From contig DLYY01000145.1 in NCBI GenBank assembly GCA_003447535.1, forward strand, positions 1 to 7,674: 7,674 nucleotides of DNA, in the 5' to 3' direction. The notes under the pieces are model-generated. The model searched no databases. It saw only the letters and a program-made list of their open reading frames with translations, and was not told the DNA's origin. The DNA is from Bacteroidota bacterium (GTDB lineage Bacteria; Bacteroidota; Bacteroidia; Chitinophagales; UBA8649). The translations under genes were made by a program, and so were the position numbers. This document shows, in pieces, positions 1 to 6,721 of the stretch. Positions within the stretch are counted from its first letter, which is position 1. Every line of letters starts with the position of its first letter.

Positions 1-2333
1 GTCCTGCTTCGGCACTTTATGGTCCTAATGCTGCCGATGGAGTATTTGCTATTCGCACCAAATCTCCGTTAGATCAAGAGGATAGGTACGAGAGCACGGT
101 TTCAATGACTATGGGTGTACGTGGCCAAGATGATGGCGTTATAGATGCCCAGGGGATTTCCTTTACGCCGACGAATACGTCATTTGGTTCTCGTATGCTG
201 TACAGCCCAGAGATCCGACATAGCGTGAAGCTGAGTGATAAGTTTGGCTATAAAATCTCAGGTCGTTACTTGCAAGGAAATGATTTTGAATATCAAGATC
301 CAAGAGAGCCTGCATTTGGTGACGATATTATATTCGGTACTGTGCAAGATGGTGGTGCCTTTGTAGTAGATAGTGCACGAGGCATCGAGACATTTTCGCG
401 TGACTACGGAATTCAGACATACAATATAGATGGCCGAATTGACTATGCTCCAACTAAAGACTTCAATATGATTGCCAATTTTGGATTGGCCAATACAACA
501 AATATTGAGCTCACGGGGCTTGGAGCAGCCCAAGGGATAAACTGGAATTATTATACGGGACAACTCCGTATGAATTACAAAAACTGGTTTGCGCAGTACT
601 ACATTAATGCATCCAATGCTGGTGATACCTACCTTTTACCGCAATCAGGGGGAGAGCCTCAGCCACATGCTATGCAACTACTTATTGATAAGTCCAAACT
701 TCATGTAGCTCAAATCCAAGGGCGAATGGACAAAGTAAACAACTTTGACCTTATCTATGGTTTTGATTATATCGGTACACGTCCTAATACCGAGGGCACG
801 ATTAATGGACGTTTCGAGGATAATGATAACATCAATCAATATGGTGGATACGGCCAGGCAGAATATAAATTAATGGATGGAAAGCTATCCTTTTTGGGTG
901 CGCTTCGATTAGATTATCAAGACCGTATTCAGGAGTTTCAAGTGTCTCCTCGTGCAGCTATTGTTTACAAGCCAGCAGCTCGTCATACATTGAGAGGTAC
1001 TTATAACAGAGCCTTTAGCGCACCTACGTCACTAAACTTCTCGTTAGACCTTGCTAGTGCCTTCTTGCCCAATGGGGTAACGATTCGAGGATATGGAAAC
1101 TCTACAGGATTTGATTACCGTTATGATGCCAACGGATTGCCTCAATTCCGTAGTCCCGGAGCCTACAATATAGACTTTGATAACAATCCACTCAATGACT
1201 GGGCGTCCTTTGGAAACACTGCCGACAACTACCAGTACTTCGGAGCAATGGCTGATGTATTGGGTTCAGAGCTAGCTAAATTATCAGACGATGTAAATGC
1301 GGGTCAAGTTGCTTTAGTCTTAAATACTCTTTCTCAAGGACTTTGGGATAATGCTTCGGGTACTATACAAAATGCTGATCAAATGGTGATTGATTTGGCC
1401 ACGCTTTCAGCAACAGGTGGCGATTATGGAGCATCTACTATAGATATCAATGCAATCAGTAATCTTGATGCCGTTAAGTCTTCAATTACACAGACGTATG
1501 AAGTAGGGTACAAAGGAATTATAGCCGATAAGTTATTCTTAACTACTGATTTATATTACCAGCAGATTTCCAATTTTACGAGCCCGTTAACTACCGCTTC
1601 CTACAGTGTGATTTTTGAGCCTACATCTCTTGTAGGGGTTCTCGGACAGGGGGATTTTCAAAACAGCACATTATATCAAAACTATGAGTCTCTTCCTAAT
1701 GATATCAAGGATCTTCTTACGGGGCTACTTGACGAAAATCCGGATTACACGGGATCTACCTTTGATCAGATTCAAGGAACAGGAGCGGATGAGTTAGCCA
1801 ATACAATCATGTCTCAGCTTAATGTTTTAGGCCTTGGAGTTATCGTTCCTGATCAAGACCAGATTGGTAGTGACGTAATTTTGACTTACCTCAACTTAGG
1901 ACAAGTAAACTTCTGGGGAGGTGATATTCAGTTCAAGTATTTACCGAATGAGAACTTGGCCATCAATGGTGCCTTTTCCTTCCTCAACAAAAATGAATTT
2001 GAACTTGAAGGAGTTGCAGGTGGAGTTATTCCATTAAATGCGGCACGTTTCAGAGGAGCACTAGGTTTGGATTATACTTTCTCTAAGTGTGGCTTAGGGT
2101 TTTCCACTAACTGGAGATGGTCGGATGCTTTCCCTGCAAATTCAGCGATTTATCAAGGAACGGTTGTAGCTCAGAATCTCTTGGATTTAGGAATCCGTTA
2201 TACCCCAACTTGGGCTGAGAATACTACGTTAACATTGGATATGACCAATGTTCTTGGAACGGATCTGCAGCGCTTTCCTGGAACACCTGAGATTGGAAGG
2301 GTCACGATGCTTCGCCTAGCGCAGAAATTCTAA
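1..2333 (+). CDS. TonB-dependent outer-membrane receptor, 5' end missing
   Basis: The reading frame is open from the left edge (first full codon at position 3) to TAA 2331-2333, giving 776 visible residues. The true start is upstream, so the ATG at 105 is internal. Seen: the first residues, ASALYGPNAADGVFAIRTK, are the classic end of a TonB-receptor plug domain. The rest has alternating aromatic/polar beta-strands of a 22-strand barrel (for example GQLRMNYKNWFAQYYINAS). It ends NVLGTDLQ..PGTPEIGRVTMLRLAQKF, with the terminal Phe typical of outer-membrane proteins. Known of the family: energised import of large ligands (glycans, siderophores, cofactors) across the outer membrane through TonB-ExbBD. 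The plug ending in KSP and the C-terminus resemble the carboxypeptidase-regulatory-domain receptors of Bacteroidota rather than SusC proper, and no SusD gene follows. The substrate is not readable from sequence; the downstream GH53 gene suggests galactan fragments (inference). Two long helix-like insertions (about 1250-1485 and 1583-1880) are unusual for the barrel. Confidence 0.93.
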   Translation, partial: PASALYGPNAADGVFAIRTKSPLDQEDRYESTVSMTMGVRGQDDGVIDAQGISFTPTNTSFGSRMLYSPEIRHSVKLSDKFGYKISGRYLQGNDFEYQDPREPAFGDDIIFGTVQDGGAFVVDSARGIETFSRDYGIQTYNIDGRIDYAPTKDFNMIANFGLANTTNIELTGLGAAQGINWNYYTGQLRMNYKNWFAQYYINASNAGDTYLLPQSGGEPQPHAMQLLIDKSKLHVAQIQGRMDKVNNFDLIYGFDYIGTRPNTEGTINGRFEDNDNINQYGGYGQAEYKLMDGKLSFLGALRLDYQDRIQEFQVSPRAAIVYKPAARHTLRGTYNRAFSAPTSLNFSLDLASAFLPNGVTIRGYGNSTGFDYRYDANGLPQFRSPGAYNIDFDNNPLNDWASFGNTADNYQYFGAMADVLGSELAKLSDDVNAGQVALVLNTLSQGLWDNASGTIQNADQMVIDLATLSATGGDYGASTIDINAISNLDAVKSSITQTYEVGYKGIIADKLFLTTDLYYQQISNFTSPLTTASYSVIFEPTSLVGVLGQGDFQNSTLYQNYESLPNDIKDLLTGLLDENPDYTGSTFDQIQGTGADELANTIMSQLNVLGLGVIVPDQDQIGSDVILTYLNLGQVNFWGGDIQFKYLPNENLAINGAFSFLNKNEFELEGVAGGVIPLNAARFRGALGLDYTFSKCGLGFSTNWRWSDAFPANSAIYQGTVVAQNLLDLGIRYTPTWAENTTLTLDMTNVLGTDLQRFPGTPEIGRVTMLRLAQKF

Positions 2334-2369
2334 AGCAAGGTTTATTTACAAGTGCTTAAATCAATCAGT

Positions 2370-2849
2370 ATGAAAATTCTTCAAGGTTTCTTTTTGTGTT
2401 TTATTCTATTTGTCTTTGCTTGTTCAAATGATGATGGTGGTAATGCAGGGCCAGGCGATAGTCAGGGACCATGTGAGCTCAATGTGCCTTCTTGGTTACA
2501 GGGGGCTTGGTATTCCTATGAACCTGGCGCTCTAGATTCAGCAAATGGAAGAATTGAGTTTTCAGAAACTGGGTGGCTTGAATATGATATGGACTCAGCT
2601 TTACCTAACCCTTCCCTCAACGATTTATGTGCAACAGACTCATGCTTCCTAGAAGTTAATGATGCATCGCTAGATGCCTCTACCTATGAGGTGGCATTTG
2701 TTTTTGCCGATAGCTGTGTGAGTTCAGAAAGCTTCCTTGGTGAACTTAAATTTCAGTTTGAAAATGTTGACGGCACTCGGGTTAACATAACGGGTATAAA
2801 TACATCCTCTAATGTAACTGAGCTCGTCAGTGTTTTACTCAGGCAGTAA
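2370..2849 (+). CDS. Small lipoprotein of unknown function, possible lipocalin-like fold
   Basis: I do not recognise a specific family. The ATG at 2370 gives 159 aa and a compact signal peptide, MKILQGFFLCFILFVFAC, with lipobox VFA-Cys18. An in-frame GTG at 2352 would add six residues and has an AAGG-like stretch 11 nt upstream, so the start is uncertain. After Cys18 comes SNDDGG, an acidic stretch resembling the lipoprotein export signal that sends Bacteroidota lipoproteins to the cell surface. A Gly/Pro/Asp linker leads to a globular part opening with WLQGAWYS, reminiscent of the LxGxW start of lipocalin-like domains, followed by strand-like segments (RIEFSETGWLEYDM, TYEVAFVFAD, LKFQFENV). 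Four further cysteines (Cys35, two in LCATDSC, one in DSC) could make two disulfides. It lies 36 nt after the receptor gene and overlaps or abuts the GH53 gene, so a role in ligand binding at the receptor is plausible but inferred. Confidence 0.85.
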   Translation: MKILQGFFLCFILFVFACSNDDGGNAGPGDSQGPCELNVPSWLQGAWYSYEPGALDSANGRIEFSETGWLEYDMDSALPNPSLNDLCATDSCFLEVNDASLDASTYEVAFVFADSCVSSESFLGELKFQFENVDGTRVNITGINTSSNVTELVSVLLRQ

Positions 2850-4017
2850 TTATCGGTATTGTAATGTGGTAGTATTTGGGCTTTTTACCAAGCCTGTGGT
2901 GAACGGAATAAAACGTTGCCTAGGAATAACTTGGCCCAGACTATATGGTCTTATTCTAGTTTTTGTTATGTGCGCCTCCTCTTGTAAGGAGGAGCGTGGG
3001 TCTATTGCTCCAGGTCCCAATTCATCGCAAGTCAGTATAAAAGCGGTGGACATCTCATCTTATCCTGAAATAGCCCTTTCCAATGCAACCTATTCCAATG
3101 CTTCGGGAGAAGTTGAGCCTCTTTTAAATATTCTTAAAGATGAGGGAATCAACACGATCCGTTTAAGACTATGGGTCAACCCAAGTGATGGGCATTCAGG
3201 ATTTCAAGAAGTATTCACCTTTTCAAATGAATTGAAAACTCAGGGATTTAAGATTTGGTTGAGTCTTCATTATTCGGATACTTGGGTAGATCCTGGTCAA
3301 CAAAGCCCTCCATCGCAATGGCAGAATCTATCATTTGAGGCTTTAGCGGACACTATATACCATTACACAGAAAAGGTTGTTGCTGAAATCCGCCCAGATT
3401 ACATTCAATTGGGAAATGAGATCAATAGTGGCTTGTTACACCCTTACGGACATATCTCAGATAATCAAGAGGGTTTTCTTCAATTACTTAAAGAGGGTAG
3501 TGCGGCTGTTCGTGCAACCTCAAGTGACTGTCAGATCATTATCCATTACGCCGGTATCACAGGAGCAGAGTGGTTTTACGATGTAGTTGATTCCGTAGAT
3601 TATGATATAATAGGACTCTCATATTATCCTATTTGGCATGGAAAGAACTTAGATAGCCTGTCTATTACCATGCAGCAGCTAGCTACTGTGCACGATAAAG
3701 ACCTTGTCATTGCAGAAACCGCCTATCCCTTTACCTTGGATTGGAATGATTATACCAATAATATCGTAGGGCTTCAGGAGCATTTAATCTTGCCTGAATA
3801 CCCGGCATCTCCAGATGGGCAGGCTGATTTTGTGATCGATATTGCTGATCGCGTTCGTGCCGTTGATGGGGGGATTGGATACTGTTATTGGGGAGGGGAA
3901 TTGATTGCTTGGAAAGGCCCTCAGGCTACCGATGCCTCTCCTTGGGAAAATCAAGCACTTTTTGATTTTAACTATCAAGTGCTGCCTGCCTTATCAACTC
4001 TCGGAGGAGGACAGTAA
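2830..4017 (+). CDS. GH53 endo-beta-1,4-galactanase, outer-membrane lipoprotein
   Basis: Glycoside hydrolase family 53 cleaves internal beta-1,4-galactosyl bonds in galactan and type I arabinogalactan. Seen, numbered from the GTG at 2830 (395 aa): lipobox ASS-Cys52 followed by KEE; VDISSYPE at 73-80; RLRLWVNP; HYSDTWVDPG; QLGNEINSGL with acid/base Glu197; LSYYPIWHG; VIAETAYPFT with nucleophile Glu296; and near the end YWGGELIAW and SPWENQALFDF. Both catalytic glutamates and the (beta/alpha)8 barrel blocks are present, and the roughly 320-residue catalytic part is full length. The 5' end is uncertain: the GTG at 2830 overlaps the previous gene by 20 nt and puts about 37 residues before the hydrophobic core. 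In-frame GTGs at 2896 and 2899 give a normal signal peptide (basic IKR and R, then LYGLILVFVM) and may be the real start. Anchoring in the outer membrane is expected; surface exposure is inferred from CysLysGluGlu. Likely co-transcribed with the two upstream genes. Confidence 0.95.
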   Translation: MFYSGSNYRYCNVVVFGLFTKPVVNGIKRCLGITWPRLYGLILVFVMCASSCKEERGSIAPGPNSSQVSIKAVDISSYPEIALSNATYSNASGEVEPLLNILKDEGINTIRLRLWVNPSDGHSGFQEVFTFSNELKTQGFKIWLSLHYSDTWVDPGQQSPPSQWQNLSFEALADTIYHYTEKVVAEIRPDYIQLGNEINSGLLHPYGHISDNQEGFLQLLKEGSAAVRATSSDCQIIIHYAGITGAEWFYDVVDSVDYDIIGLSYYPIWHGKNLDSLSITMQQLATVHDKDLVIAETAYPFTLDWNDYTNNIVGLQEHLILPEYPASPDGQADFVIDIADRVRAVDGGIGYCYWGGELIAWKGPQATDASPWENQALFDFNYQVLPALSTLGGGQ

Positions 4018-4029
4018 ATCGCTCTAGCT

Positions 4030-4068
4030 CTGTCCCAATCGACAGGTATTGGTGGTGAATGTCCACCA
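4030..4068 (+). terminator. Two small tandem hairpins after the GH53 gene, weak terminator candidate
   Basis: Just after the GH53 stop, CTGTC (4030-4034) can pair with GACAG (4041-4045) across a 6-nt loop, and TGGTGG (4050-4055) with CCACCA (4063-4068) across a 7-nt loop. Neither is followed by a T-run, so intrinsic termination would be weak. The position between two gene groups is the main support. The rest of the 4018-4150 spacer shows nothing else clear apart from the promoter candidate listed separately. Confidence 0.25.
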
Positions 4069-4103
4069 TGTACTACACTTATGGATTGATGTACGCATGT
4101 TTC

Positions 4104-4136
4104 TTGCAGAGAACGCGTTATAGTCCCTATTTTTAC
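4104..4136 (+). promoter_or_regulatory. Weak Bacteroidota-type promoter candidate for the thioesterase group
   Basis: TTG at 4104-4106 lies 22 nt ahead of TATTTTTA at 4129-4136, loosely matching the Bacteroidota pattern TTTG / TAnnTTTG, but the final TG of the -7 box is missing. It would place a start of transcription about 10 nt before the ATG at 4151. It is the best match I found in the only sizeable + strand spacer; chance is possible. Confidence 0.22.
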
Positions 4137-4150
4137 ACTAAACTTAGGTT

Positions 4151-4666
4151 ATGGAAGCACGCACTCCCTCATATTCTCGCACAACAATGACGGAGATAGT
4201 GTTGCCTAACGATACGAATGCTTTGGGCAACTTACGCGGAGGAAAAATCCTTCATTGGATGGATATCGCTTCAGCTATTGCTTCTGGTAAGCATGCACAA
4301 TCTGTAGTTGTCACGGTTTCTGTCGATCAGGTTTCTTTTGAAAACCCCATTAAGCTTGGTGATGTAGTTACAATAAATGCAGAGGTTACTAGGGCTTTTA
4401 ACACTTCCATTGAGACCTATATTGAGGTTTGGGCGGAAAACATTCCTACAAAGACGCGTTACAAGTGCAATGCGGCATATTACACCTTTGTAGCCCTTGA
4501 CAGTAACGGACGGCCGAAGGCATCTCCTGAGCTCCTTCCAGAAACCGCGGAGGAAAACGACCGTTATGAAGGGGCATTAAAGCGTCGTGAAATGCGTTTA
4601 GTTCTTGCAGGTCGCCTTGATCCAAAAAAGGCTACTGATTTGAAAACGTTGTTTAGTAATCAATAG
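4151..4666 (+). CDS. Acyl-CoA thioesterase, hotdog fold
   Basis: A cytosolic enzyme that hydrolyses acyl-CoA to free acid and CoA. Seen in its 171 aa: N-terminal TEIVLPNDTNALGNLRGGKILHWMD (residues 14-38), the N-x-x-G...GG...MD signature of the YciA/ACOT7-type thioesterases. Asp38 sits at the end of the central helix where the family's catalytic Asp lies, and His48 follows. The second hallmark, VDQVSFENPIKLGDVV, is the strand and turn at the dimer interface, and VTRAFNTSIETYIEVWAE is the next strand pair. The C-terminal 40 residues are charged and helical (ENDRYEGALKRREMRL), as in many Bacteroidota members. Length fits a single-hotdog subunit, which usually assembles as a hexamer or trimer of dimers. 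The ATG at 4151 is used because it keeps the N-terminal strand; Met13 (4187) is an alternative. It is the first gene of a probable three-gene unit. The acyl chain preference is not readable. Confidence 0.93.
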   Translation: MEARTPSYSRTTMTEIVLPNDTNALGNLRGGKILHWMDIASAIASGKHAQSVVVTVSVDQVSFENPIKLGDVVTINAEVTRAFNTSIETYIEVWAENIPTKTRYKCNAAYYTFVALDSNGRPKASPELLPETAEENDRYEGALKRREMRLVLAGRLDPKKATDLKTLFSNQ

Positions 4667-4668
4667 AT

Positions 4669-4676
4669 GGAGGAGG
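4669..4676 (+). promoter_or_regulatory. Purine-rich Shine-Dalgarno for the cation transporter gene
   Basis: GGAGGAGG runs right up to the ATG at 4677, in the 10-nt gap after the thioesterase stop. It is a strong match to the anti-Shine-Dalgarno sequence but the spacing (about 3 nt from the first GGAGG) is short. It supports 4677 as the start; the ATG at 4667 is out of frame. Confidence 0.5.
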
Positions 4677-5636
4677 ATGATCGATATTTTAACACAGAAA
4701 AACGGAAGACTTGAGCGTTTAGAACAAGTTGAAAAGGGTTGTTGGGTGAATATCTATCCGCCCTTTGACCGAAGTCAGTTAGAGGACTTTGCCTCTCAAA
4801 ATAATGTACCTATTGACTTCCTTACAGATAGTCTTGATACTGACGAGCGATCTCGCTACGAATCCGAAGAAGAGATTGATCTCGTAGTGGTTAATACACC
4901 GGTGCGAAACGAGGCCTTCGTAAAAGATGAAGCTTTATATATCACAATCCCTATTGGTATCATATCAACGCCAGATTTTATTATCACGATTTCTTCCTTT
5001 AAAAATCCGGTTATCGATGATTTTCTTCATGGTAGTATTAAAATGCTTAAGATAGAAGACCAGCAGTGGTTTACCCTGAGATTACTTGATCGAAATGTTC
5101 ATTATTTTCAGTATTACCTGAAGGAAATCAATACCAAGCGTTACACCTTTGAGAGCGAAATCTATCGGTCAAGCCGAAATCGAGACCTTAAAAACCTTCT
5201 AGATCTTCAGAAGAGCCTAGTCTATTTTGTAACAAACCTCCGTGCCAATGATTTAATGATGAATCGCATGCGGCGCACGAATTTCTTAAAGATTCAGGGC
5301 AATGAAGAGCAGGATGACTTCCTCGAGGATATCATTATTGACAATGGTCAGGCCTCCGAGATGGCTGATATCTACACAAATATTGTAAATAGTATGATGG
5401 ATGCCTTTGCATCAATTATTTCAAATAATCTGGGGCGCACGGTACAGCGTCTTACAGTTATTACTATTGTTTTAACCTTTCCGATGGTTATAGCGAGCTT
5501 TTACGGGATGAATATAGCCTTGCCTATGCAAGAGGCTGGGCAAACTTCTTTATGGCCATTTTGGACCATATTGGGTATTTCCGTTGTACTTCCTTTGTTT
5601 TTCTGGCTCTATTTCCGTCGTAAGCGTTGGTTCTAG
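4677..5636 (+). CDS. corA: CorA-family magnesium/divalent cation transporter
   Basis: An inner-membrane channel-like transporter, pentameric in the family, that admits Mg2+ (some members Co2+, Ni2+ or Zn2+). Seen in its 319 aa: a long acidic cytosolic N-terminal domain (roughly 1-255) with alpha/beta character up to about 110 and then the long helices leading to the pore (for example YRSSRNRDLKNLLDLQKSLVYFVTNLRAND). Two membrane segments sit at the C-terminus, about 259-275 (LTVITIVLTFPMVIASF) and 292-313 (LWPFWTILGISVVLPLFFWLYF). Between them is the selectivity motif YGMN at 276-279, followed by a short loop IALPMQEAGQTS. The protein ends in a basic RRKRW tail, as in CorA. Length is normal for the family. 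It starts 10 nt after the thioesterase gene and ends 26 nt before the hydrolase gene, so co-transcription is likely. The IALP loop in place of the MPE loop of Salmonella-type CorA is common in other CorA branches; the preferred ion is unknown. Confidence 0.95.
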   Translation: MIDILTQKNGRLERLEQVEKGCWVNIYPPFDRSQLEDFASQNNVPIDFLTDSLDTDERSRYESEEEIDLVVVNTPVRNEAFVKDEALYITIPIGIISTPDFIITISSFKNPVIDDFLHGSIKMLKIEDQQWFTLRLLDRNVHYFQYYLKEINTKRYTFESEIYRSSRNRDLKNLLDLQKSLVYFVTNLRANDLMMNRMRRTNFLKIQGNEEQDDFLEDIIIDNGQASEMADIYTNIVNSMMDAFASIISNNLGRTVQRLTVITIVLTFPMVIASFYGMNIALPMQEAGQTSLWPFWTILGISVVLPLFFWLYFRRKRWF

Positions 5637-5662
5637 GACAAAAAATCTAGAAGATACTGTCT

Positions 5663-6721
5663 ATGCAACACTCATCTACTATATCTCCAAAACCGAGATA
5701 TTCTCGGCTAAAGCGTAATGTTGTTATCCTATTAGGATTGATTCCCTTTTTACTTGGACTGTTCTATTTTCTATGGCCCAAACATCAAAGTGACTCTGAA
5801 GTGGTTTTTGAGCGCTACACCACGCCCAATTCACATTTTATAGACTATAACGAGGGAAAAGTTCATTATGTGGATACGGGATATGGAGAGCGAGTGGTTG
5901 TAGCGATACATGGCTTAAACAGTTGTTTCTATCATTTCACACCTCTTCTCGAGAATACACCGATCTTGGACAGTTTTCGGGTCATAGGCATTGATTTGCC
6001 AGGGTTTGGCTTGAGTAATCCGCCTAATTATAAAACGCTTCCAGAGGATTTTAGTTTTCAAGCGCATTTTACAGGTGCAGTAGCTGCAGTTCTTGAGGAT
6101 GCCGGAGTGGATTCCTGTATGATTCTAGCGAATTCACTGGGAGGAATGTTGTCTTGGAATTTAGCCTATGAACGTCCTGACTTGGTGCAATCTATGATGT
6201 TGATGGCTCCAGCGGGCTATGCTTGGGATTCGATTACTCTGCCTTATGTTGAAGGAATGGCGCCTTGGTACGTAGGTGCAATACTCAATCTTCGCTTAGG
6301 CGTATCTCGAGAAGATCGTGAAGATGCTGCCAATTACAGTTTTTACAATAAAGAAGCGTTGCCGAGTAATTGGTTTAGTCACCGTGTTGATGCGGGCTAT
6401 GCTTTCATGAACCTTCCCGATCGGATGCAATGGCTACGCACCATGATATTAAGTCAAGAAATGGCTGATACAGAACGAATTCAGCAACTAACACAACCTA
6501 CGATGATTCTATGGGGTGAAGAAGATGAGGTGTTACCCTACGCACACCGCAATCGGTTTATGCGGGATTTACAAGAAGGCTATCTAGTAGAAATGCCGGC
6601 TACAGGACATGTTCCTCATGAAGAAGACCCTCGCTTGGTATTTAACTTATTGTATGATTTCTACAACAGACAGCAATCTACAATACAGGATGAACTTGAA
6701 TGGGTTCAAAGTTTTGACTGA
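5663..6721 (+). CDS. Membrane-anchored alpha/beta-fold hydrolase
   Basis: A 352-aa serine hydrolase of the alpha/beta fold; the substrate is not identifiable. Seen: a basic N-terminus (RYSRLKRN) followed by one hydrophobic segment at about 19-38 (VVILLGLIPFLLGLFYFLWP), which fits a signal anchor that would hold the domain on the outer face of the inner membrane. Then come VVAIHGLNS (oxyanion-loop HG), VIGIDLPGFGLSNPP, the nucleophile elbow LANSLGGM with Ser158, WGEEDEVLP with acid Asp288, and ATGHVPHEEDP with His316, so the triad is complete. About 100 residues between Ser158 and Asp288 contain the cap region. The order of motifs matches the esterase / C-C bond hydrolase type of the superfamily, but many lipases and lactonases look the same. 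It is the last gene of the thioesterase-transporter group. Its final 16 bp, including the stop, overlap the 3' end of nspC on the other strand. Confidence 0.93.
   Translation: MQHSSTISPKPRYSRLKRNVVILLGLIPFLLGLFYFLWPKHQSDSEVVFERYTTPNSHFIDYNEGKVHYVDTGYGERVVVAIHGLNSCFYHFTPLLENTPILDSFRVIGIDLPGFGLSNPPNYKTLPEDFSFQAHFTGAVAAVLEDAGVDSCMILANSLGGMLSWNLAYERPDLVQSMMLMAPAGYAWDSITLPYVEGMAPWYVGAILNLRLGVSREDREDAANYSFYNKEALPSNWFSHRVDAGYAFMNLPDRMQWLRTMILSQEMADTERIQQLTQPTMILWGEEDEVLPYAHRNRFMRDLQEGYLVEMPATGHVPHEEDPRLVFNLLYDFYNRQQSTIQDELEWVQSFD

Noticed and set aside
258..563. Open frame of 101 codons on the - strand inside the receptor gene
   Set aside because: Lies wholly inside a clear barrel-coding stretch, has no recognisable protein features, and is best explained as a shadow frame.
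2973..2996. CTCCTC / GAGGAG inverted repeat resembling a Shine-Dalgarno and its complement, in the galactanase lipobox region
   Set aside because: It encodes the lipobox and following Lys-Glu-Glu, and no start codon in a useful frame follows it. Codon content explains it.
5502..5550. CorA loop reads GMN-IALPMQEAG rather than the MPE-type loop, possibly novel ion selectivity
   Set aside because: Loops of the type GMN-x-x-LP are, as far as I recall, widespread in other CorA branches; the GMN motif and topology are normal.
5631..5652. TTCTAG / CTAGAA inverted repeat with a 10-nt loop across the transporter stop codon
   Set aside because: Only a 6-bp AT-rich stem, with no T-run after it and the hydrolase gene starting 11 nt later; too weak for a terminator or operator.
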